Below, in pieces: positions 18,406-27,139 of a stretch of 64,000 bases of DNA; position 1 is the stretch's first letter; each line of letters opens with the position of its first letter. A program made the position numbers and the translations under genes. This DNA comes from Desulfatibacillum alkenivorans DSM 16219 (GTDB taxonomy: Bacteria; Desulfobacterota; Desulfobacteria; Desulfobacterales; Desulfatibacillaceae): the NCBI RefSeq assembly GCF_900142135.1, contig NZ_FQZU01000024.1, positions 1 to 64,000 on the forward strand, given 5' to 3'. A model generated the notes under the pieces. It was given only the letters and a program-made list of their open reading frames with translations. It was not told the origin of the DNA and made no database searches.

Positions 18406-19052
18406 AAATATAGTCCTTGTCGTTTAATATATTCTTCCACGGATTCGGGCGCCAGAAAAGCAATGCTTTTTCCCTGGTTCACGGCTTTGCGTATATGGGT
18501 GGCGGAAATATCCAGCGCCGTTGTCTGTGCAAAGTAAATCCGCTTGTTTGTGTGCATGGTCCTGAAATATCCCCCGTCAGGCTCGGGGACGGCCAAACCG
18601 GCCAGGTTCTTCCGGATATAGTGTTCCACGTGAAACATTTCCGCCCTGCCTCCCTGCCAGGGGCGGGCCAGGACCAGGAAGTGGGCCAGGGAAAAAAGGC
18701 GCTCATACTCCCTCCAGGTATGAATCTCCAAAAAGGCGTCCAGGCCCAGGATAAAGAAAATCTCCCTTTCAGGAGACTGCAAAGCCTCCAGAGTGGCCAC
18801 GGTGTAGGATGGGCCTCCCTGCCGTATTTCCATGTCCGAGGCTTCCAGGCCGGCCCGGCCCTCCACGGCCATGCGAACCATGGCCAATCTGTCCCGGGTC
18901 GAGGCGGCGGCGCCGTTTTCCTTATGGGGCGGCGTGTTGCAGGGAATGAGCATGACTTTATCCAGGGAAAACTTCTCCTGCACCTCCACGGCCATGCGCA
19001 AATGGCCGATATGGATGGGGTCGAATGTTCCTCCGTATATTCCTAAACGCAT
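18402..19052 (-). CDS. nadD: Nicotinate-nucleotide adenylyltransferase NadD
   Basis: A 216-residue enzyme that makes deamido-NAD from nicotinate mononucleotide and ATP. The N-terminal GIYGGTFDPIHIGHLRMA holds the nucleotidyltransferase HxGH motif, MLIPCNTPPHK follows, and the C-terminal ISATHIRKAV is the ISxxxIR motif. I choose the ATG at 19052; the frame extends 93 codons upstream without family similarity. The coding sequence contains parS site 2, which forces the peptide FHVEH. It heads a coupled operon with rsfS. Confidence 0.95.
   Translation of the reverse strand: MRLGIYGGTFDPIHIGHLRMAVEVQEKFSLDKVMLIPCNTPPHKENGAAASTRDRLAMVRMAVEGRAGLEASDMEIRQGGPSYTVATLEALQSPEREIFFILGLDAFLEIHTWREYERLFSLAHFLVLARPWQGGRAEMFHVEHYIRKNLAGLAVPEPDGGYFRTMHTNKRIYFAQTTALDISATHIRKAVNQGKSIAFLAPESVEEYIKRQGLYL
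18622..18637. promoter_or_regulatory. parS centromere site 2 (inside nadD)
   Basis: TGTTCCACGTGAAACA matches the parS consensus with one asymmetry relative to site 1. It lies 2.0 kb from site 1. The pairing makes chance occurrence unlikely. Confidence 0.85.
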
Positions 19053-19374
19053 TCTCGTTTCCCGTCGCTCCCGGCGCTTGCCGGGATGATGCAGTAAATT
19101 CCTAAGCTTCGTCCGGCCCACTGTCCTGTTAGGATATCCCAAATAAGGGAAAATGAAAAGGAAAACCCTGGCACGGAAAAATGGCACAGGAACATGCCGT
19201 GCACATGCCCTGTGCATCCTGGGTACAGGCGTGGACGGGTCCGCCAGGGAAGGAGTCCGGTCATCCATGGGCAACCCCTTGAAACAGCGTGTATTTGGAA
19301 TGAGCCTGAGACTTGGCGCCAAGATTGCCATAACGAACAGCGCGTCGGTTGCGTCAATAACTCAGGAGGCGTTT
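19053..19374. other. Intergenic region between nadD and the GNAT gene
   Basis: 322 bp separating divergent genes. It contains a 12-bp perfect palindrome CTTGGCGCCAAG at 19312-19323, about 50 bp before the GNAT start, and overlapping short repeats around GGCACAGG/GTGCACATG at 19184-19220. No convincing -35/-10 pair or structured RNA is seen. Confidence 0.5.
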
Positions 19375-19968
19375 ATGAAATCGCAAAAACAGGACATATG
19401 CGTGTGCGTGGGGCTGCCGGAGGAATACCGAAAGCATGTGGCGGAAACCTATGTGCGCACATTCCCCCACAAGTTTGAAACCATTATGGGAGGGGCGGAA
19501 AAGGCCCGCCAGGTGCTGGAGAAGGATTTGAACCGGGATTGCGCCATTGTGGCCTCTTGGGACGGTGATTTTGCAGGCGTCGCAGGGATTAACTTTTTGG
19601 GAGCCCGGCTGGTGAAAACCCGCAAAAGAACCTTTGTTCGCACCTTTGGCCTGTTAACCGGATTGTTGCGCTTTGGAGCGTTTCGGGCCGTATCCGGAAA
19701 GGCTTCGGACAAGGAGCTGCTTTTCGACGGACTGGTGGTGGAGGAAAAAATGCGAGGCAAAGGCGTAGGGTCCAGGCTCCTGCAAGGAGTGGTGGATTAT
19801 GCGAGAGACCGCGGCTTCTCCGTGATTAAGCTGGACGTCCTGGACACCAATCCTCGAGCAAAAGCCTTGTATGAGCGGAGCGGCTTCAAGGCCGTGAAAA
19901 CTGTAAGCTATCCCTATTTGTACTCCTTGGGGTTCTCCGGGGTGACCACCATGGCCTTGTCTTTATGA
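19375..19968 (+). CDS. GNAT-family N-acetyltransferase
   Basis: A 197-residue acetyl-CoA-dependent acetyltransferase. The acetyl-CoA loop is VVEEKMRGKGVGSRLLQGVV (~residues 122-141), followed by FSVIKLDVLDTNPRAKALYERSGF, the usual motif B. The substrate is not predictable. The start at 19375 is fixed by AGGAGG at 19364-19369, 5 nt upstream; the open frame extends 74 codons further 5' but has no SD or similarity. It is the first plus-strand gene of a block between nadD and proA. Confidence 0.88.
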   Translation: MKSQKQDICVCVGLPEEYRKHVAETYVRTFPHKFETIMGGAEKARQVLEKDLNRDCAIVASWDGDFAGVAGINFLGARLVKTRKRTFVRTFGLLTGLLRFGAFRAVSGKASDKELLFDGLVVEEKMRGKGVGSRLLQGVVDYARDRGFSVIKLDVLDTNPRAKALYERSGFKAVKTVSYPYLYSLGFSGVTTMALSL

Positions 19969-20133
19969 TCTATTTCCGTATTGAAAAAGGCATTATGGGA
20001 AAAACTATTTATTTGTGAGGTGATTTTTAAAAAAGTGTGAATAATATCATAGATTTCTTCGGTTTCTTATGATACCGCCTATATCTGGTGTATGCGCGCC
20101 CTTATTTCCATACCTGAAAACAGGAGACACGCA

Positions 20134-21246
20134 ATGAGGCTGAGAAATCTTTTATCCATATTGGAGAATGCGGATCTAAACGGCCTGCAGCTTAAAGCCA
20201 AGCAACTGGATACGGGATATTCCTTTTCGGACGTCCAAACCTTTAAGAAGGCCATGGAATCCCTATCGGCCGTTCCGGTTTTCGAGGCGCCCATCAGCGC
20301 TTTGCGGGATTCGGCCATGGGGGCGGAGGAAAAGGATTATCTGGATCAAAGAAACCAGGCGCAGGCGGAGGATATAAAGGAATCCGCAGCCGCCCTGTTC
20401 CACGGCGCCAGGGCACTTTTGATGACCCTTCGCCAATTGATGCCGGCGGACGCCGCCAATGTGCTGAATATCCAAATCCCCGAGCCGGTAAACATCAAGA
20501 AGCTCATGTATGTTTGCAGCAAATTGGAGAAAACGCTCCAGGGTTCGGTAGTCGGGGATTATACAAAAGGCAAGTCCGCCATCTGCCACATCGACCCGGC
20601 CGCCAACTGGATTGAAATCGACGTGGGCACGGAAGCAGCCCTCTGCCTGGCCGGCGATCTTGCCTGGTCCGCCGCGGTGGTTTACGGCAAGTACCAGGAA
20701 GCCAAAATTTTTGAAGAGCATGTCAGGGCTCTGAAATTAAGGCCGGAGAGCCTGGAGGATATCAAAAAAGGCCAGAACGAGGCTATTGTGCGTTTGATCC
20801 ATATGGAAAGCCATAACCTGGTGGAAAGGCATTTGAACGGAAACGGCGGGCAGATGGAAAAACTCAAGATTCCCATCAAGCTGATGGCGGATCTTATCAA
20901 GGACGGAGTCCGGATCTATCCCCCGGAAGACGCTCCTGACAATGTTAAAGCCCTGTTCCCGGACTATGACAAGCTGGGCGAAATAGAGTCCCGGGCGCCC
21001 GCAAAAAAGAAGGCGCCCGAACCCGAACCCGAGCCGGACCCGCAGCCGGAAGAGCCTGTGGAGCTGGACGTGCAGCCCGAAGCCATTGAAGAACAAGCGG
21101 CTGAAGAGGCGCCTGAAGAAAAGGCGGACGAAGCTCCCGAAGCCGACAAATCAAAAACCGAAAAGCCGAAACCGGTTACCGAGCCTAAGGTTCCGGTTTT
21201 GCCCAAGCAGGCGAGCTTTAACGATACTGTCGATTTGGAAGTCTGA
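20134..21246 (+). CDS. Unrecognised 370-residue protein paired with a COG3910 ATPase
   Basis: I do not recognise this protein. Residues ~1-285 look globular and largely helical, with a central segment ICHIDPAANWIEIDVGTEA followed by LCLAGDLAWSAAVVYGKYQE and a charged helix with RLIHMESHNLVERHL. Residues ~295-370 are a low-complexity tail rich in Pro, Glu, Lys and Ala ending in NDTVDLEV. There is no signal peptide and no clear membrane helix. AGGAG at 20122-20126 supports the ATG at 20134. The next gene, an ATPase, starts 3 bp after its stop, so the two are almost certainly co-translated and may interact. Function unknown. Confidence 0.7.
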   Translation: MRLRNLLSILENADLNGLQLKAKQLDTGYSFSDVQTFKKAMESLSAVPVFEAPISALRDSAMGAEEKDYLDQRNQAQAEDIKESAAALFHGARALLMTLRQLMPADAANVLNIQIPEPVNIKKLMYVCSKLEKTLQGSVVGDYTKGKSAICHIDPAANWIEIDVGTEAALCLAGDLAWSAAVVYGKYQEAKIFEEHVRALKLRPESLEDIKKGQNEAIVRLIHMESHNLVERHLNGNGGQMEKLKIPIKLMADLIKDGVRIYPPEDAPDNVKALFPDYDKLGEIESRAPAKKKAPEPEPEPDPQPEEPVELDVQPEAIEEQAAEEAPEEKADEAPEADKSKTEKPKPVTEPKVPVLPKQASFNDTVDLEV

Positions 21247-21249
21247 TCC

Positions 21250-21951
21250 ATGCATGTTTGCGAAGCGCGCCTGCGGGCGGACCTTTTCCCGGATGTGGAT
21301 GTTTATCCTTTTAACCTGGATGTCTTCACGAAGACGGAAAGCCTGGAATTTACGCGGCCTGTGACCTTTTTTACTGGGGAAAACGGCACGGGGAAGTCCA
21401 CGTTGTTAAAGGCTATCTGTCAAAGGTGCGGCATCCACATCTGGGAGGGCGCCCACAGGGTTCGCCTGGAAAACAATCCTTGGGAAAAAACTTTGTGGAA
21501 GGCCGTGCAGGTGACCTGGGAAAAAGGCCGGGTTTCCGGGGCTTTTTTCGGGTCTCAGATTTTCCAGAACTTCGCGTTTTTGGTGGAGGAGTGGGAAACC
21601 ACCAGTCCGGGCGTCCTGGAGTATTACGGAGGGAAATCTCTGGTAACCCAATCCCACGGCCAATCCTTGATGTCTTTTTTCTCCGCCGTGACCAAAAGGC
21701 CGGGATTGTATTTTTTGGACGAACCGGAGACCGCTTTATCTCCAAAGACTCAATTGGTTCTTTTGGACCTGCTGGCTCAGGCCAACAAAAAGGGGGAGTC
21801 TCAGTTTATTATCGCGTCCCATTCCCCCATATTGATGAGCTGCCCCGATTCCGTGATCTATAGTTTCGACCAGGCGCCCATCAACCCTATCGCATACAAG
21901 GACACGGACCATTTCAAGGTTTACGCCCAATTTATGGAAGGCATGAAATAA
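21250..21951 (+). CDS. COG3910-type AAA/ABC ATPase
   Basis: A 233-residue stand-alone ATPase of the SMC/ABC-like class. Walker A is FTGENGTGKSTLL (~residues 41-53), a degenerate signature loop reads TQSHGQSLMSFF, Walker B is GLYFLDEPETALSP and the switch His lies in FIIASHSPIL. The closing SVIYSFDQAPINPIAYKDTD is typical of COG3910, whose function is unknown. There is no coiled-coil insert and no membrane domain, so it is not a transporter component. It sits 3 bp after the unrecognised 370-residue protein, the only evident partner. Confidence 0.85.
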   Translation: MHVCEARLRADLFPDVDVYPFNLDVFTKTESLEFTRPVTFFTGENGTGKSTLLKAICQRCGIHIWEGAHRVRLENNPWEKTLWKAVQVTWEKGRVSGAFFGSQIFQNFAFLVEEWETTSPGVLEYYGGKSLVTQSHGQSLMSFFSAVTKRPGLYFLDEPETALSPKTQLVLLDLLAQANKKGESQFIIASHSPILMSCPDSVIYSFDQAPINPIAYKDTDHFKVYAQFMEGMK

Positions 21952-22030
21952 GGTTTTTCCCGTAGATCTCCCCTGCCCTGTTTGCACTCCCTTCTTGACA
22001 GTCCGGCCTGCTTGTGTTTCTTGAGAGTCC

Positions 22031-23722
22031 ATGAAAGTTTTACTCATATATCCTCCTTTCCTGAACAAAAGGGTTTCCTCCGATGATGTGGCCTCCGTTC
22101 CCATAGGCTTGTATCATGTAGCGGCCGTACTGCGGGACGCGGGGCGCGACGCCCAGGTGGCCAACTGGCATTCGCCCAACCTGGACATGATCAAGGCCGT
22201 GGAGACCGTGGAGTCCTTCGGGCCGGCGGTGGTGGGGTTTTCCATTGTCAACGGCAACCGGTTCGGCGCCCTGGACATGGCCGCCATGCTCAAGGAAAGA
22301 AATCCCAACCTGACTATTGTATTGGGAGGAATTGGCGCAACCTTTTTATGGGAGCATTTTCTCACGCACTTTCCCCAGGTGGATTACGCGGTTGTGGGCG
22401 AAGGCGAGGAGGCCATGGCCTCGCTGGTGAAATGCCTGGAAATCGGAGATACCCGGGGAATTGCCGAAATACCGGGAGTCGCTTCCAGGGTGGACGGCGC
22501 GCCGGTCCTGACGGAGCAAAAGGGATATATAAAGGATATTGACGCCCTGCCCCGGCCTTCCAGGTTTTACAAGTTTCAGCACCTGTCCCTTTCCCGCGGA
22601 TGCCCGCACAACTGCACCTTTTGCGGATCCCCCAAGTTCTGGGGCCGAACCATGCGTTTTCATTCGGCGGATTATTTTGTGCGCCAGCTTCATACCCTGG
22701 CCAAATCCGGCGAAAAGTTCTTTTACGTCTCCGATGACACCTTTACCTTAAAAAAAGACTTGGTCATCACGGTATGTAAAGAAATTATCGCGGCGGGCCT
22801 GGATATATCGTGGAATGCAATCAGCCGGGTGGACCGGGTGGACGAAGACATCCTTTACTGGATGCGGAAGGCCGGATGCATCCAGATAAGCTACGGGGTG
22901 GAAAGCGGCTGCGAGACCACTCGCGACATGTTGAACAAAAATATGTCCACCCAGGATATTTTGCGGGCTTTTGAACTGACCGCCCATTTTGGGATTTTGT
23001 CCAGGGCGTATTTTATTTATGGGTGTCAGGGTGAAGGCCCTGAGGTGCTGCAAGCCAACCTGGACCTCATGGACGCCATCCAGCCTTTAGGCGCCGTGTT
23101 TTATATCCTGGACATGTTCCCAGGAACCAAGCTGTATGAAGAATATTTGCAAAAAAACAACCTCAGGGACGACATCTGGCTGGAGCGGGTGGAAGACATC
23201 ATGTATTGGGAGACGGACCCCGCCCTCACCCAGGAATTGATTGAAGAAACCGGCGACGCCCTGCGCAACCATTTTTATCGAAATCTTCCTGATTATGTAT
23301 ATAGCCTGCAATTGGAAAACCATCCGGATTTGACTTTGGAGCACGGCGACTTTTTCTCCCGCCTGGGCATGACTTTCACTGCGGGTGATTACGCAAACGA
23401 TTCTCGTATTCCCAACGCGTCCGGGGTTGCGGAGTTTTTATTTGAAAAGGCCCTGACTTTTGCGCAGGATCCACGGGCTTATCTTGGCTTAGGATTGCTC
23501 CGCCAGAAATCAGGCCAGTTTGAAAAAGCCTTGGGAATTTTGGAAAAAGCTTTGGAGTTGTTCCCCAACAACGAACAAATCCGCCTATGCCTGGGGACCA
23601 ACCTCATGAACCTGGGCGCCTTTGGCCAGGCTTTGAAGCATTTTGAGTCAATGCCCCACCTTCCCGGGGCCGCCAAATACGCCGAACAATGCCGGGCGTG
23701 TATAGCCGGCTCTTATAGATAG
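22031..23722 (+). CDS. B12-binding radical SAM protein with TPR-like C-terminus
   Basis: A 563-residue protein. Residues ~1-130 are a cobalamin-binding Rossmann domain (VLLIYPPFLNKR at the start, then LTIVLGGIGATFLWEHFL). The radical SAM core has SRGCPHNCTFCGSP with CxxxCxxC near residue 195. After the barrel, residues ~470-555 look like tetratricopeptide repeats (ALGILEKALELFPNNEQIRL). Relatives act as methyltransferases or cyclases in lipid and natural-product pathways, but the substrate is not predictable. The B12 fold lacks an obvious DxHxxG motif, common in this class. Context gives no clue; it stands alone between the ATPase pair and the phosphate transporter. Confidence 0.87.
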   Translation: MKVLLIYPPFLNKRVSSDDVASVPIGLYHVAAVLRDAGRDAQVANWHSPNLDMIKAVETVESFGPAVVGFSIVNGNRFGALDMAAMLKERNPNLTIVLGGIGATFLWEHFLTHFPQVDYAVVGEGEEAMASLVKCLEIGDTRGIAEIPGVASRVDGAPVLTEQKGYIKDIDALPRPSRFYKFQHLSLSRGCPHNCTFCGSPKFWGRTMRFHSADYFVRQLHTLAKSGEKFFYVSDDTFTLKKDLVITVCKEIIAAGLDISWNAISRVDRVDEDILYWMRKAGCIQISYGVESGCETTRDMLNKNMSTQDILRAFELTAHFGILSRAYFIYGCQGEGPEVLQANLDLMDAIQPLGAVFYILDMFPGTKLYEEYLQKNNLRDDIWLERVEDIMYWETDPALTQELIEETGDALRNHFYRNLPDYVYSLQLENHPDLTLEHGDFFSRLGMTFTAGDYANDSRIPNASGVAEFLFEKALTFAQDPRAYLGLGLLRQKSGQFEKALGILEKALELFPNNEQIRLCLGTNLMNLGAFGQALKHFESMPHLPGAAKYAEQCRACIAGSYR

Positions 23723-23809
23723 CCGTCCCCATTTTTATCAACTCTTCCATTGATTTTACAAGGAATAACCTGGATTTTTGGGTTTGCCCTTGACTTCCTA
23801 ATGAATTCA

Positions 23810-23825
23810 TAACAAAACCCTAACA
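23810..23825 (+). promoter_or_regulatory. Candidate Pho-type box ahead of the phosphate transporter
   Basis: TAACA at 23810-23814 and 23821-23825 repeat with exact 11-bp periodicity, the spacing used by PhoB/PhoP-type regulators. It lies about 65 bp ahead of the transporter start, near a TTGACT at 23790. The gene identity makes phosphate control plausible. Confidence 0.4.
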
Positions 23826-23887
23826 AAAATTGTCTTGCTTGCCTTGGCTTGCAACCAATAACCACTCAAATTAGGAAGCAGATAATC

Positions 23888-25111
23888 ATGCCCGAAACAG
23901 TAGTACTCATCGCAGGGTTTTTGCTCGGCTTTTATATGTCCTGGAACATTGGCGCCAACGATGTAGCCAACTCCATGGCTTCGGCCGTGGGCGCCAAGGC
24001 TATTACTGTAAGACAAGCTGTTGTAATTGCTGGAATTTTAAACATTGTGGGCGCCGTTTTCATAGGCTCCCATGTAACCCAGACCATCCGGAAAGGCATT
24101 GTTTCCACGGAGGTGCTTGCAGACCCTCACCTGGCTTTGGTGGGGGCGATGTCCGCCTTGCTGGCGGCGTCTTTGTGGATCAGCTTTGCAACATGGCGTT
24201 CCTTGCCGGTTTCCACCACGCACTCCATAGTGGGATCCATGATCGGCTTTGGGATCATGGCTTCGGGCTTTTCGGTAATCAATTGGGGCAAGCTTGGCCA
24301 GGTTGTGGCCAGTTGGGTTATTTCGCCCGTATTCGCCATGGTGCTTTCCTTTTTGATGTTCAAATTTATCGTGGGGTTGATTCTATCACGGGAGAATCCT
24401 TTTGAGAGAGCCCTGCGATGGTCCCCTTTGTTTGTGGGGATCGCCTGCTTTGTAATTTTTTTATGCTTCCTGTTTAAAACGCCTTTGGGAAAGACCTTTT
24501 CCATCAGCATGCCCATGGCATTGACCTTGGCTTTCGGCCTCGCTTTGATATTCGGGTTTATCGGCAAGTTTCTTCTTGCGAAGTTCATTTCTTCCGACAA
24601 TCCGGATGGAACGGAGGAGGTTTTCAGGAAGATTCAAATCGGCACGTCCTGTTATGTGGCTTTGGCTCAGGGCGCAAACGATGTGGCCAACGCAATCGGT
24701 CCTTTGGCGCTGGTGTATTTTCTGGTCAAGGACGGCAACGTGGGGGCCAGTCTGCCCGTGCCCTGGTTTTTACTGCTTTTCGGCGGCATAGGCATCGCTT
24801 TGGGAGTCGCCATGGCCGGCGAACGGGTCATGAAAACAATCGGCGAAAAAATTACCACCCTCACCAACACGCGGGGTTTTGCGGTGGATTTTTCAGCCGC
24901 CACCACGGTGATGGTAGCCTCCAAAATGGGCTTGCCGGTATCCACCACGCATGCCGCTGTGGGCGGCGTCCTTGGCGTGGGTTTCGCCGGCGGCGTGGAC
25001 GCGGTGAACGTAGGCATCATCGGGAAGATTGTCTTGTATTGGGTGCTTACGGTTCCGGCGGCGGCTTTGACCAGTATGTTTTTGTTCCTGATTTTAGAAC
25101 CCATACTATAA
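23888..25111 (+). CDS. PiT-family inorganic phosphate permease
   Basis: A 407-residue membrane protein with about ten hydrophobic helices. The duplicated PiT signature is clear: GANDVANSMASAVGA near residue 20 and GANDVANAIGPLA near residue 265. The flanking VSTTHSIVGSMIG and VSTTHAAVGGVLG elements are paired as expected from the inverted repeat of the family. It is a cation-coupled phosphate (or metal-phosphate) importer in the inner membrane. I choose the ATG at 23888 (MPETVV); the frame extends 13 codons upstream. It is followed 15 bp later by its DUF47 partner. Confidence 0.95.
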   Translation: MPETVVLIAGFLLGFYMSWNIGANDVANSMASAVGAKAITVRQAVVIAGILNIVGAVFIGSHVTQTIRKGIVSTEVLADPHLALVGAMSALLAASLWISFATWRSLPVSTTHSIVGSMIGFGIMASGFSVINWGKLGQVVASWVISPVFAMVLSFLMFKFIVGLILSRENPFERALRWSPLFVGIACFVIFLCFLFKTPLGKTFSISMPMALTLAFGLALIFGFIGKFLLAKFISSDNPDGTEEVFRKIQIGTSCYVALAQGANDVANAIGPLALVYFLVKDGNVGASLPVPWFLLLFGGIGIALGVAMAGERVMKTIGEKITTLTNTRGFAVDFSAATTVMVASKMGLPVSTTHAAVGGVLGVGFAGGVDAVNVGIIGKIVLYWVLTVPAAALTSMFLFLILEPIL

Positions 25112-25126
25112 GAGAAGGAGTTCTCC

Positions 25127-25795
25127 ATGCGTATACCGTTTTCGAGTCTATTCGTTACATCACCGTTTGAGGGGCTTCAGGAACATGCGGAAAAGGTGAA
25201 GGAATGCGCCTGGGCATATCAGCAAGGCATAGAATGCTACGTTACGGACAAGTGCGAATCCTTTGAAAAATTTCGCCACGAAGTCATTCGGTTGGAGCAT
25301 GAAGCCGACGCCATAAAAAGGCGGGTCAGGGGCCATTTGCCGAAAAACACCATGCTTCCCGTGAGCAAGTTTCTCATATTCAGGTACATCCGGGAACAGG
25401 ACTGCGTGCTGGATTCCGTAAAGGACTCCCTGAACTGGTTGTCCTACCGTCCCCAGAATGCCATTCCCAAGGAATTGGAGAAGGATTTCTTCCTGCTTGT
25501 GGACTCGGTGGTGACTCCCATTGAGGAACTTTCGGCCATGGTAAAAGAAGCCAGGGAATACTTCAATACGTTCTCAGAAAAGCAGCGTATTAAAGCCAAG
25601 GAAATCATCGCCACCATGCGCAGCCTGGAGCATGAGGCCGACATTTGCGAGGACCGGTTGAACCGGAAGATATTTTGCTGCGAAGCGGACCCTGTTACGG
25701 TTATGCATCTTCTTAAACTGACCGAGATTACAGGCTCTATTGCAGACCATGCGGAAAACGCCGGAGACATGATGCGGGCCATGCTGGCGAAATAA
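25127..25795 (+). CDS. PiT accessory protein, DUF47/PhoU-like (TIGR00153)
   Basis: A 222-residue all-helical protein of the TIGR00153/DUF47 family, typically encoded beside PiT permeases and thought to regulate them. Features: FEGLQEHAEKVKECAWAYQQ at the N-terminus and two E-H-E-A-D motifs (RLEHEADAIKRR near 60 and SLEHEADICEDRL near 168), which form the metal-binding PhoU-like bundle. SD AGAAGGAG precedes the ATG. The operon ends at the bidirectional terminator at 25824. Confidence 0.93.
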   Translation: MRIPFSSLFVTSPFEGLQEHAEKVKECAWAYQQGIECYVTDKCESFEKFRHEVIRLEHEADAIKRRVRGHLPKNTMLPVSKFLIFRYIREQDCVLDSVKDSLNWLSYRPQNAIPKELEKDFFLLVDSVVTPIEELSAMVKEAREYFNTFSEKQRIKAKEIIATMRSLEHEADICEDRLNRKIFCCEADPVTVMHLLKLTEITGSIADHAENAGDMMRAMLAK

Positions 25796-25823
25796 CCTGC
25801 CGGAACAATTTTGACCGAAAATA

Positions 25824-25855
25824 AAAACCGGACGGGAAAATCCTCGTCCGGTTTT
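25824..25855. terminator. Bidirectional terminator between the pit operon and proA
   Basis: A perfect 11-bp stem (AAAACCGGACG at 25824-25834 with 25845-25855) and a 10-nt loop. A/T tracts on both sides make it suitable for both converging units. Confidence 0.85.
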
Positions 25856-25882
25856 GTAATTCTTGGGTGTTCCTTTTTACAA

Positions 25883-27139
25883 TCAGCTTCTGATCTGGCC
25901 CTGGCCTTCCACCACAAACTTGGTTGCGGTGAGCTCTTCCACGCCCATGGGACCGAATGCGTGGAGCTTGGAGGTGCTGATGCCTATCTCCGCACCCAGG
26001 CCCAATTGCCCGCCGTCGTTGAACCGGGTGGAGGCGTTGACCATGACTGCCGAGGCGTCCACCTCGCGGCAGAACCTTTTTGCGCGGGAATAGTTATTGG
26101 TCACGATGGTTTCAGTATGAAGCGAGCCGTATCTGGCGATATGGTCCATGGCTTCGTCCATATCCTTCACTATCTTGACCGCCAGAATCAAATCCAGAAA
26201 CTCCGCGGGCCAATCCTCTTCCTGGGCGGGCTTGGCGTCTTTGAGGATTGCGCAGGTTTTGGGGCAGCCCCTGAATTCCACGCCGTCCTTGCTCAATACT
26301 TCATAGACCTTGGGCAGAAAAGCCGCCGCCTCGGCCTCATTGACCAGCAAGGTTTCCACGGCGTTGCAGACGCCTGGACGCTGCACCTTGCCGTTTTGGC
26401 AGATATTGACGGCCATGTCATGATCTGCTGAGTCATCCACATACACGTGGCATACGCCCTTGTAATGCTTCAGCACGGGAATGCTGGAGTTGGTCACCAC
26501 AAAACGGATGAGGCCCTCCCCTCCCCTGGGGATGACCAGGTCGATGTATTCTTCCTGGGCCAGCAATTCCTTCACCGCCTCGCGGTCGGTCATGGGCACA
26601 AGCTGCACTACGGTTTCGGGCAAGCCGTTTTTGGCCAGGGCCTTGGCGATAACCTGACCCAGCGCCCGGTTGGAATGAATGGCTTCGGAGCCGCCGCGCA
26701 GCACCACGGCGTTTCCGGCTTTAAGGCAAAGGCCTGCAGCGTCGATGGTTACGTTAGGGCGGGATTCGTAAATCATGCAGACCACGCCCAGGGGGATGCG
26801 CATTTTCCCTACGGACAAGCCGTTGGGGCGCTGCCACATTTTAACCATGGAGCCGACCGGATCGGCCATGGCCGCCACTTCTATCAAACCCTGGGCCATG
26901 GATTCTATGGTGGCTTCCTTGATGGTCAAGCGGTCGATCATGGCGGAGCTCAGGCCGCTTTCCTTGGCCGCCTCCAAATCCTTGGCGTTTTCTTCGTATA
27001 AAAAGGATGCTTCTTCCTTAAGCAGGGCGGCAATGTCTGTGAGCACCTTGTCTTTTACCTGGCCCGAACATTTGCCGATTTCCCGGGAGGCCGCGCGGGC
27101 CGCCTTGGCCATATCGAGTATGATTTCATTTACACTCAC
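25883..27139 (-). CDS. proA: Glutamate-5-semialdehyde dehydrogenase (gamma-glutamyl phosphate reductase)
   Basis: A 418-residue ProA that reduces gamma-glutamyl phosphate with NADPH in proline synthesis. The family signatures are [40 protein letters not shown] and the active-site Cys in [13 protein letters not shown] (about residue 258), and [17 protein letters not shown] near the end. Its ATG overlaps the proB stop by ATGA, so the pair is translationally coupled and last in the rplU-rpmA-obg-proB-proA operon. Confidence 0.98.
   Translation of the reverse strand: MSVNEIILDMAKAARAASREIGKCSGQVKDKVLTDIAALLKEEASFLYEENAKDLEAAKESGLSSAMIDRLTIKEATIESMAQGLIEVAAMADPVGSMVKMWQRPNGLSVGKMRIPLGVVCMIYESRPNVTIDAAGLCLKAGNAVVLRGGSEAIHSNRALGQVIAKALAKNGLPETVVQLVPMTDREAVKELLAQEEYIDLVIPRGGEGLIRFVVTNSSIPVLKHYKGVCHVYVDDSADHDMAVNICQNGKVQRPGVCNAVETLLVNEAEAAAFLPKVYEVLSKDGVEFRGCPKTCAILKDAKPAQEEDWPAEFLDLILAVKIVKDMDEAMDHIARYGSLHTETIVTNNYSRAKRFCREVDASAVMVNASTRFNDGGQLGLGAEIGISTSKLHAFGPMGVEELTATKFVVEGQGQIRS

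Noticed and set aside
26437-26452. CACGTG-containing site in proA as a third parS
   Set aside because: The flanks do not match TGTTYC...GRAACA; only the central hexamer agrees.
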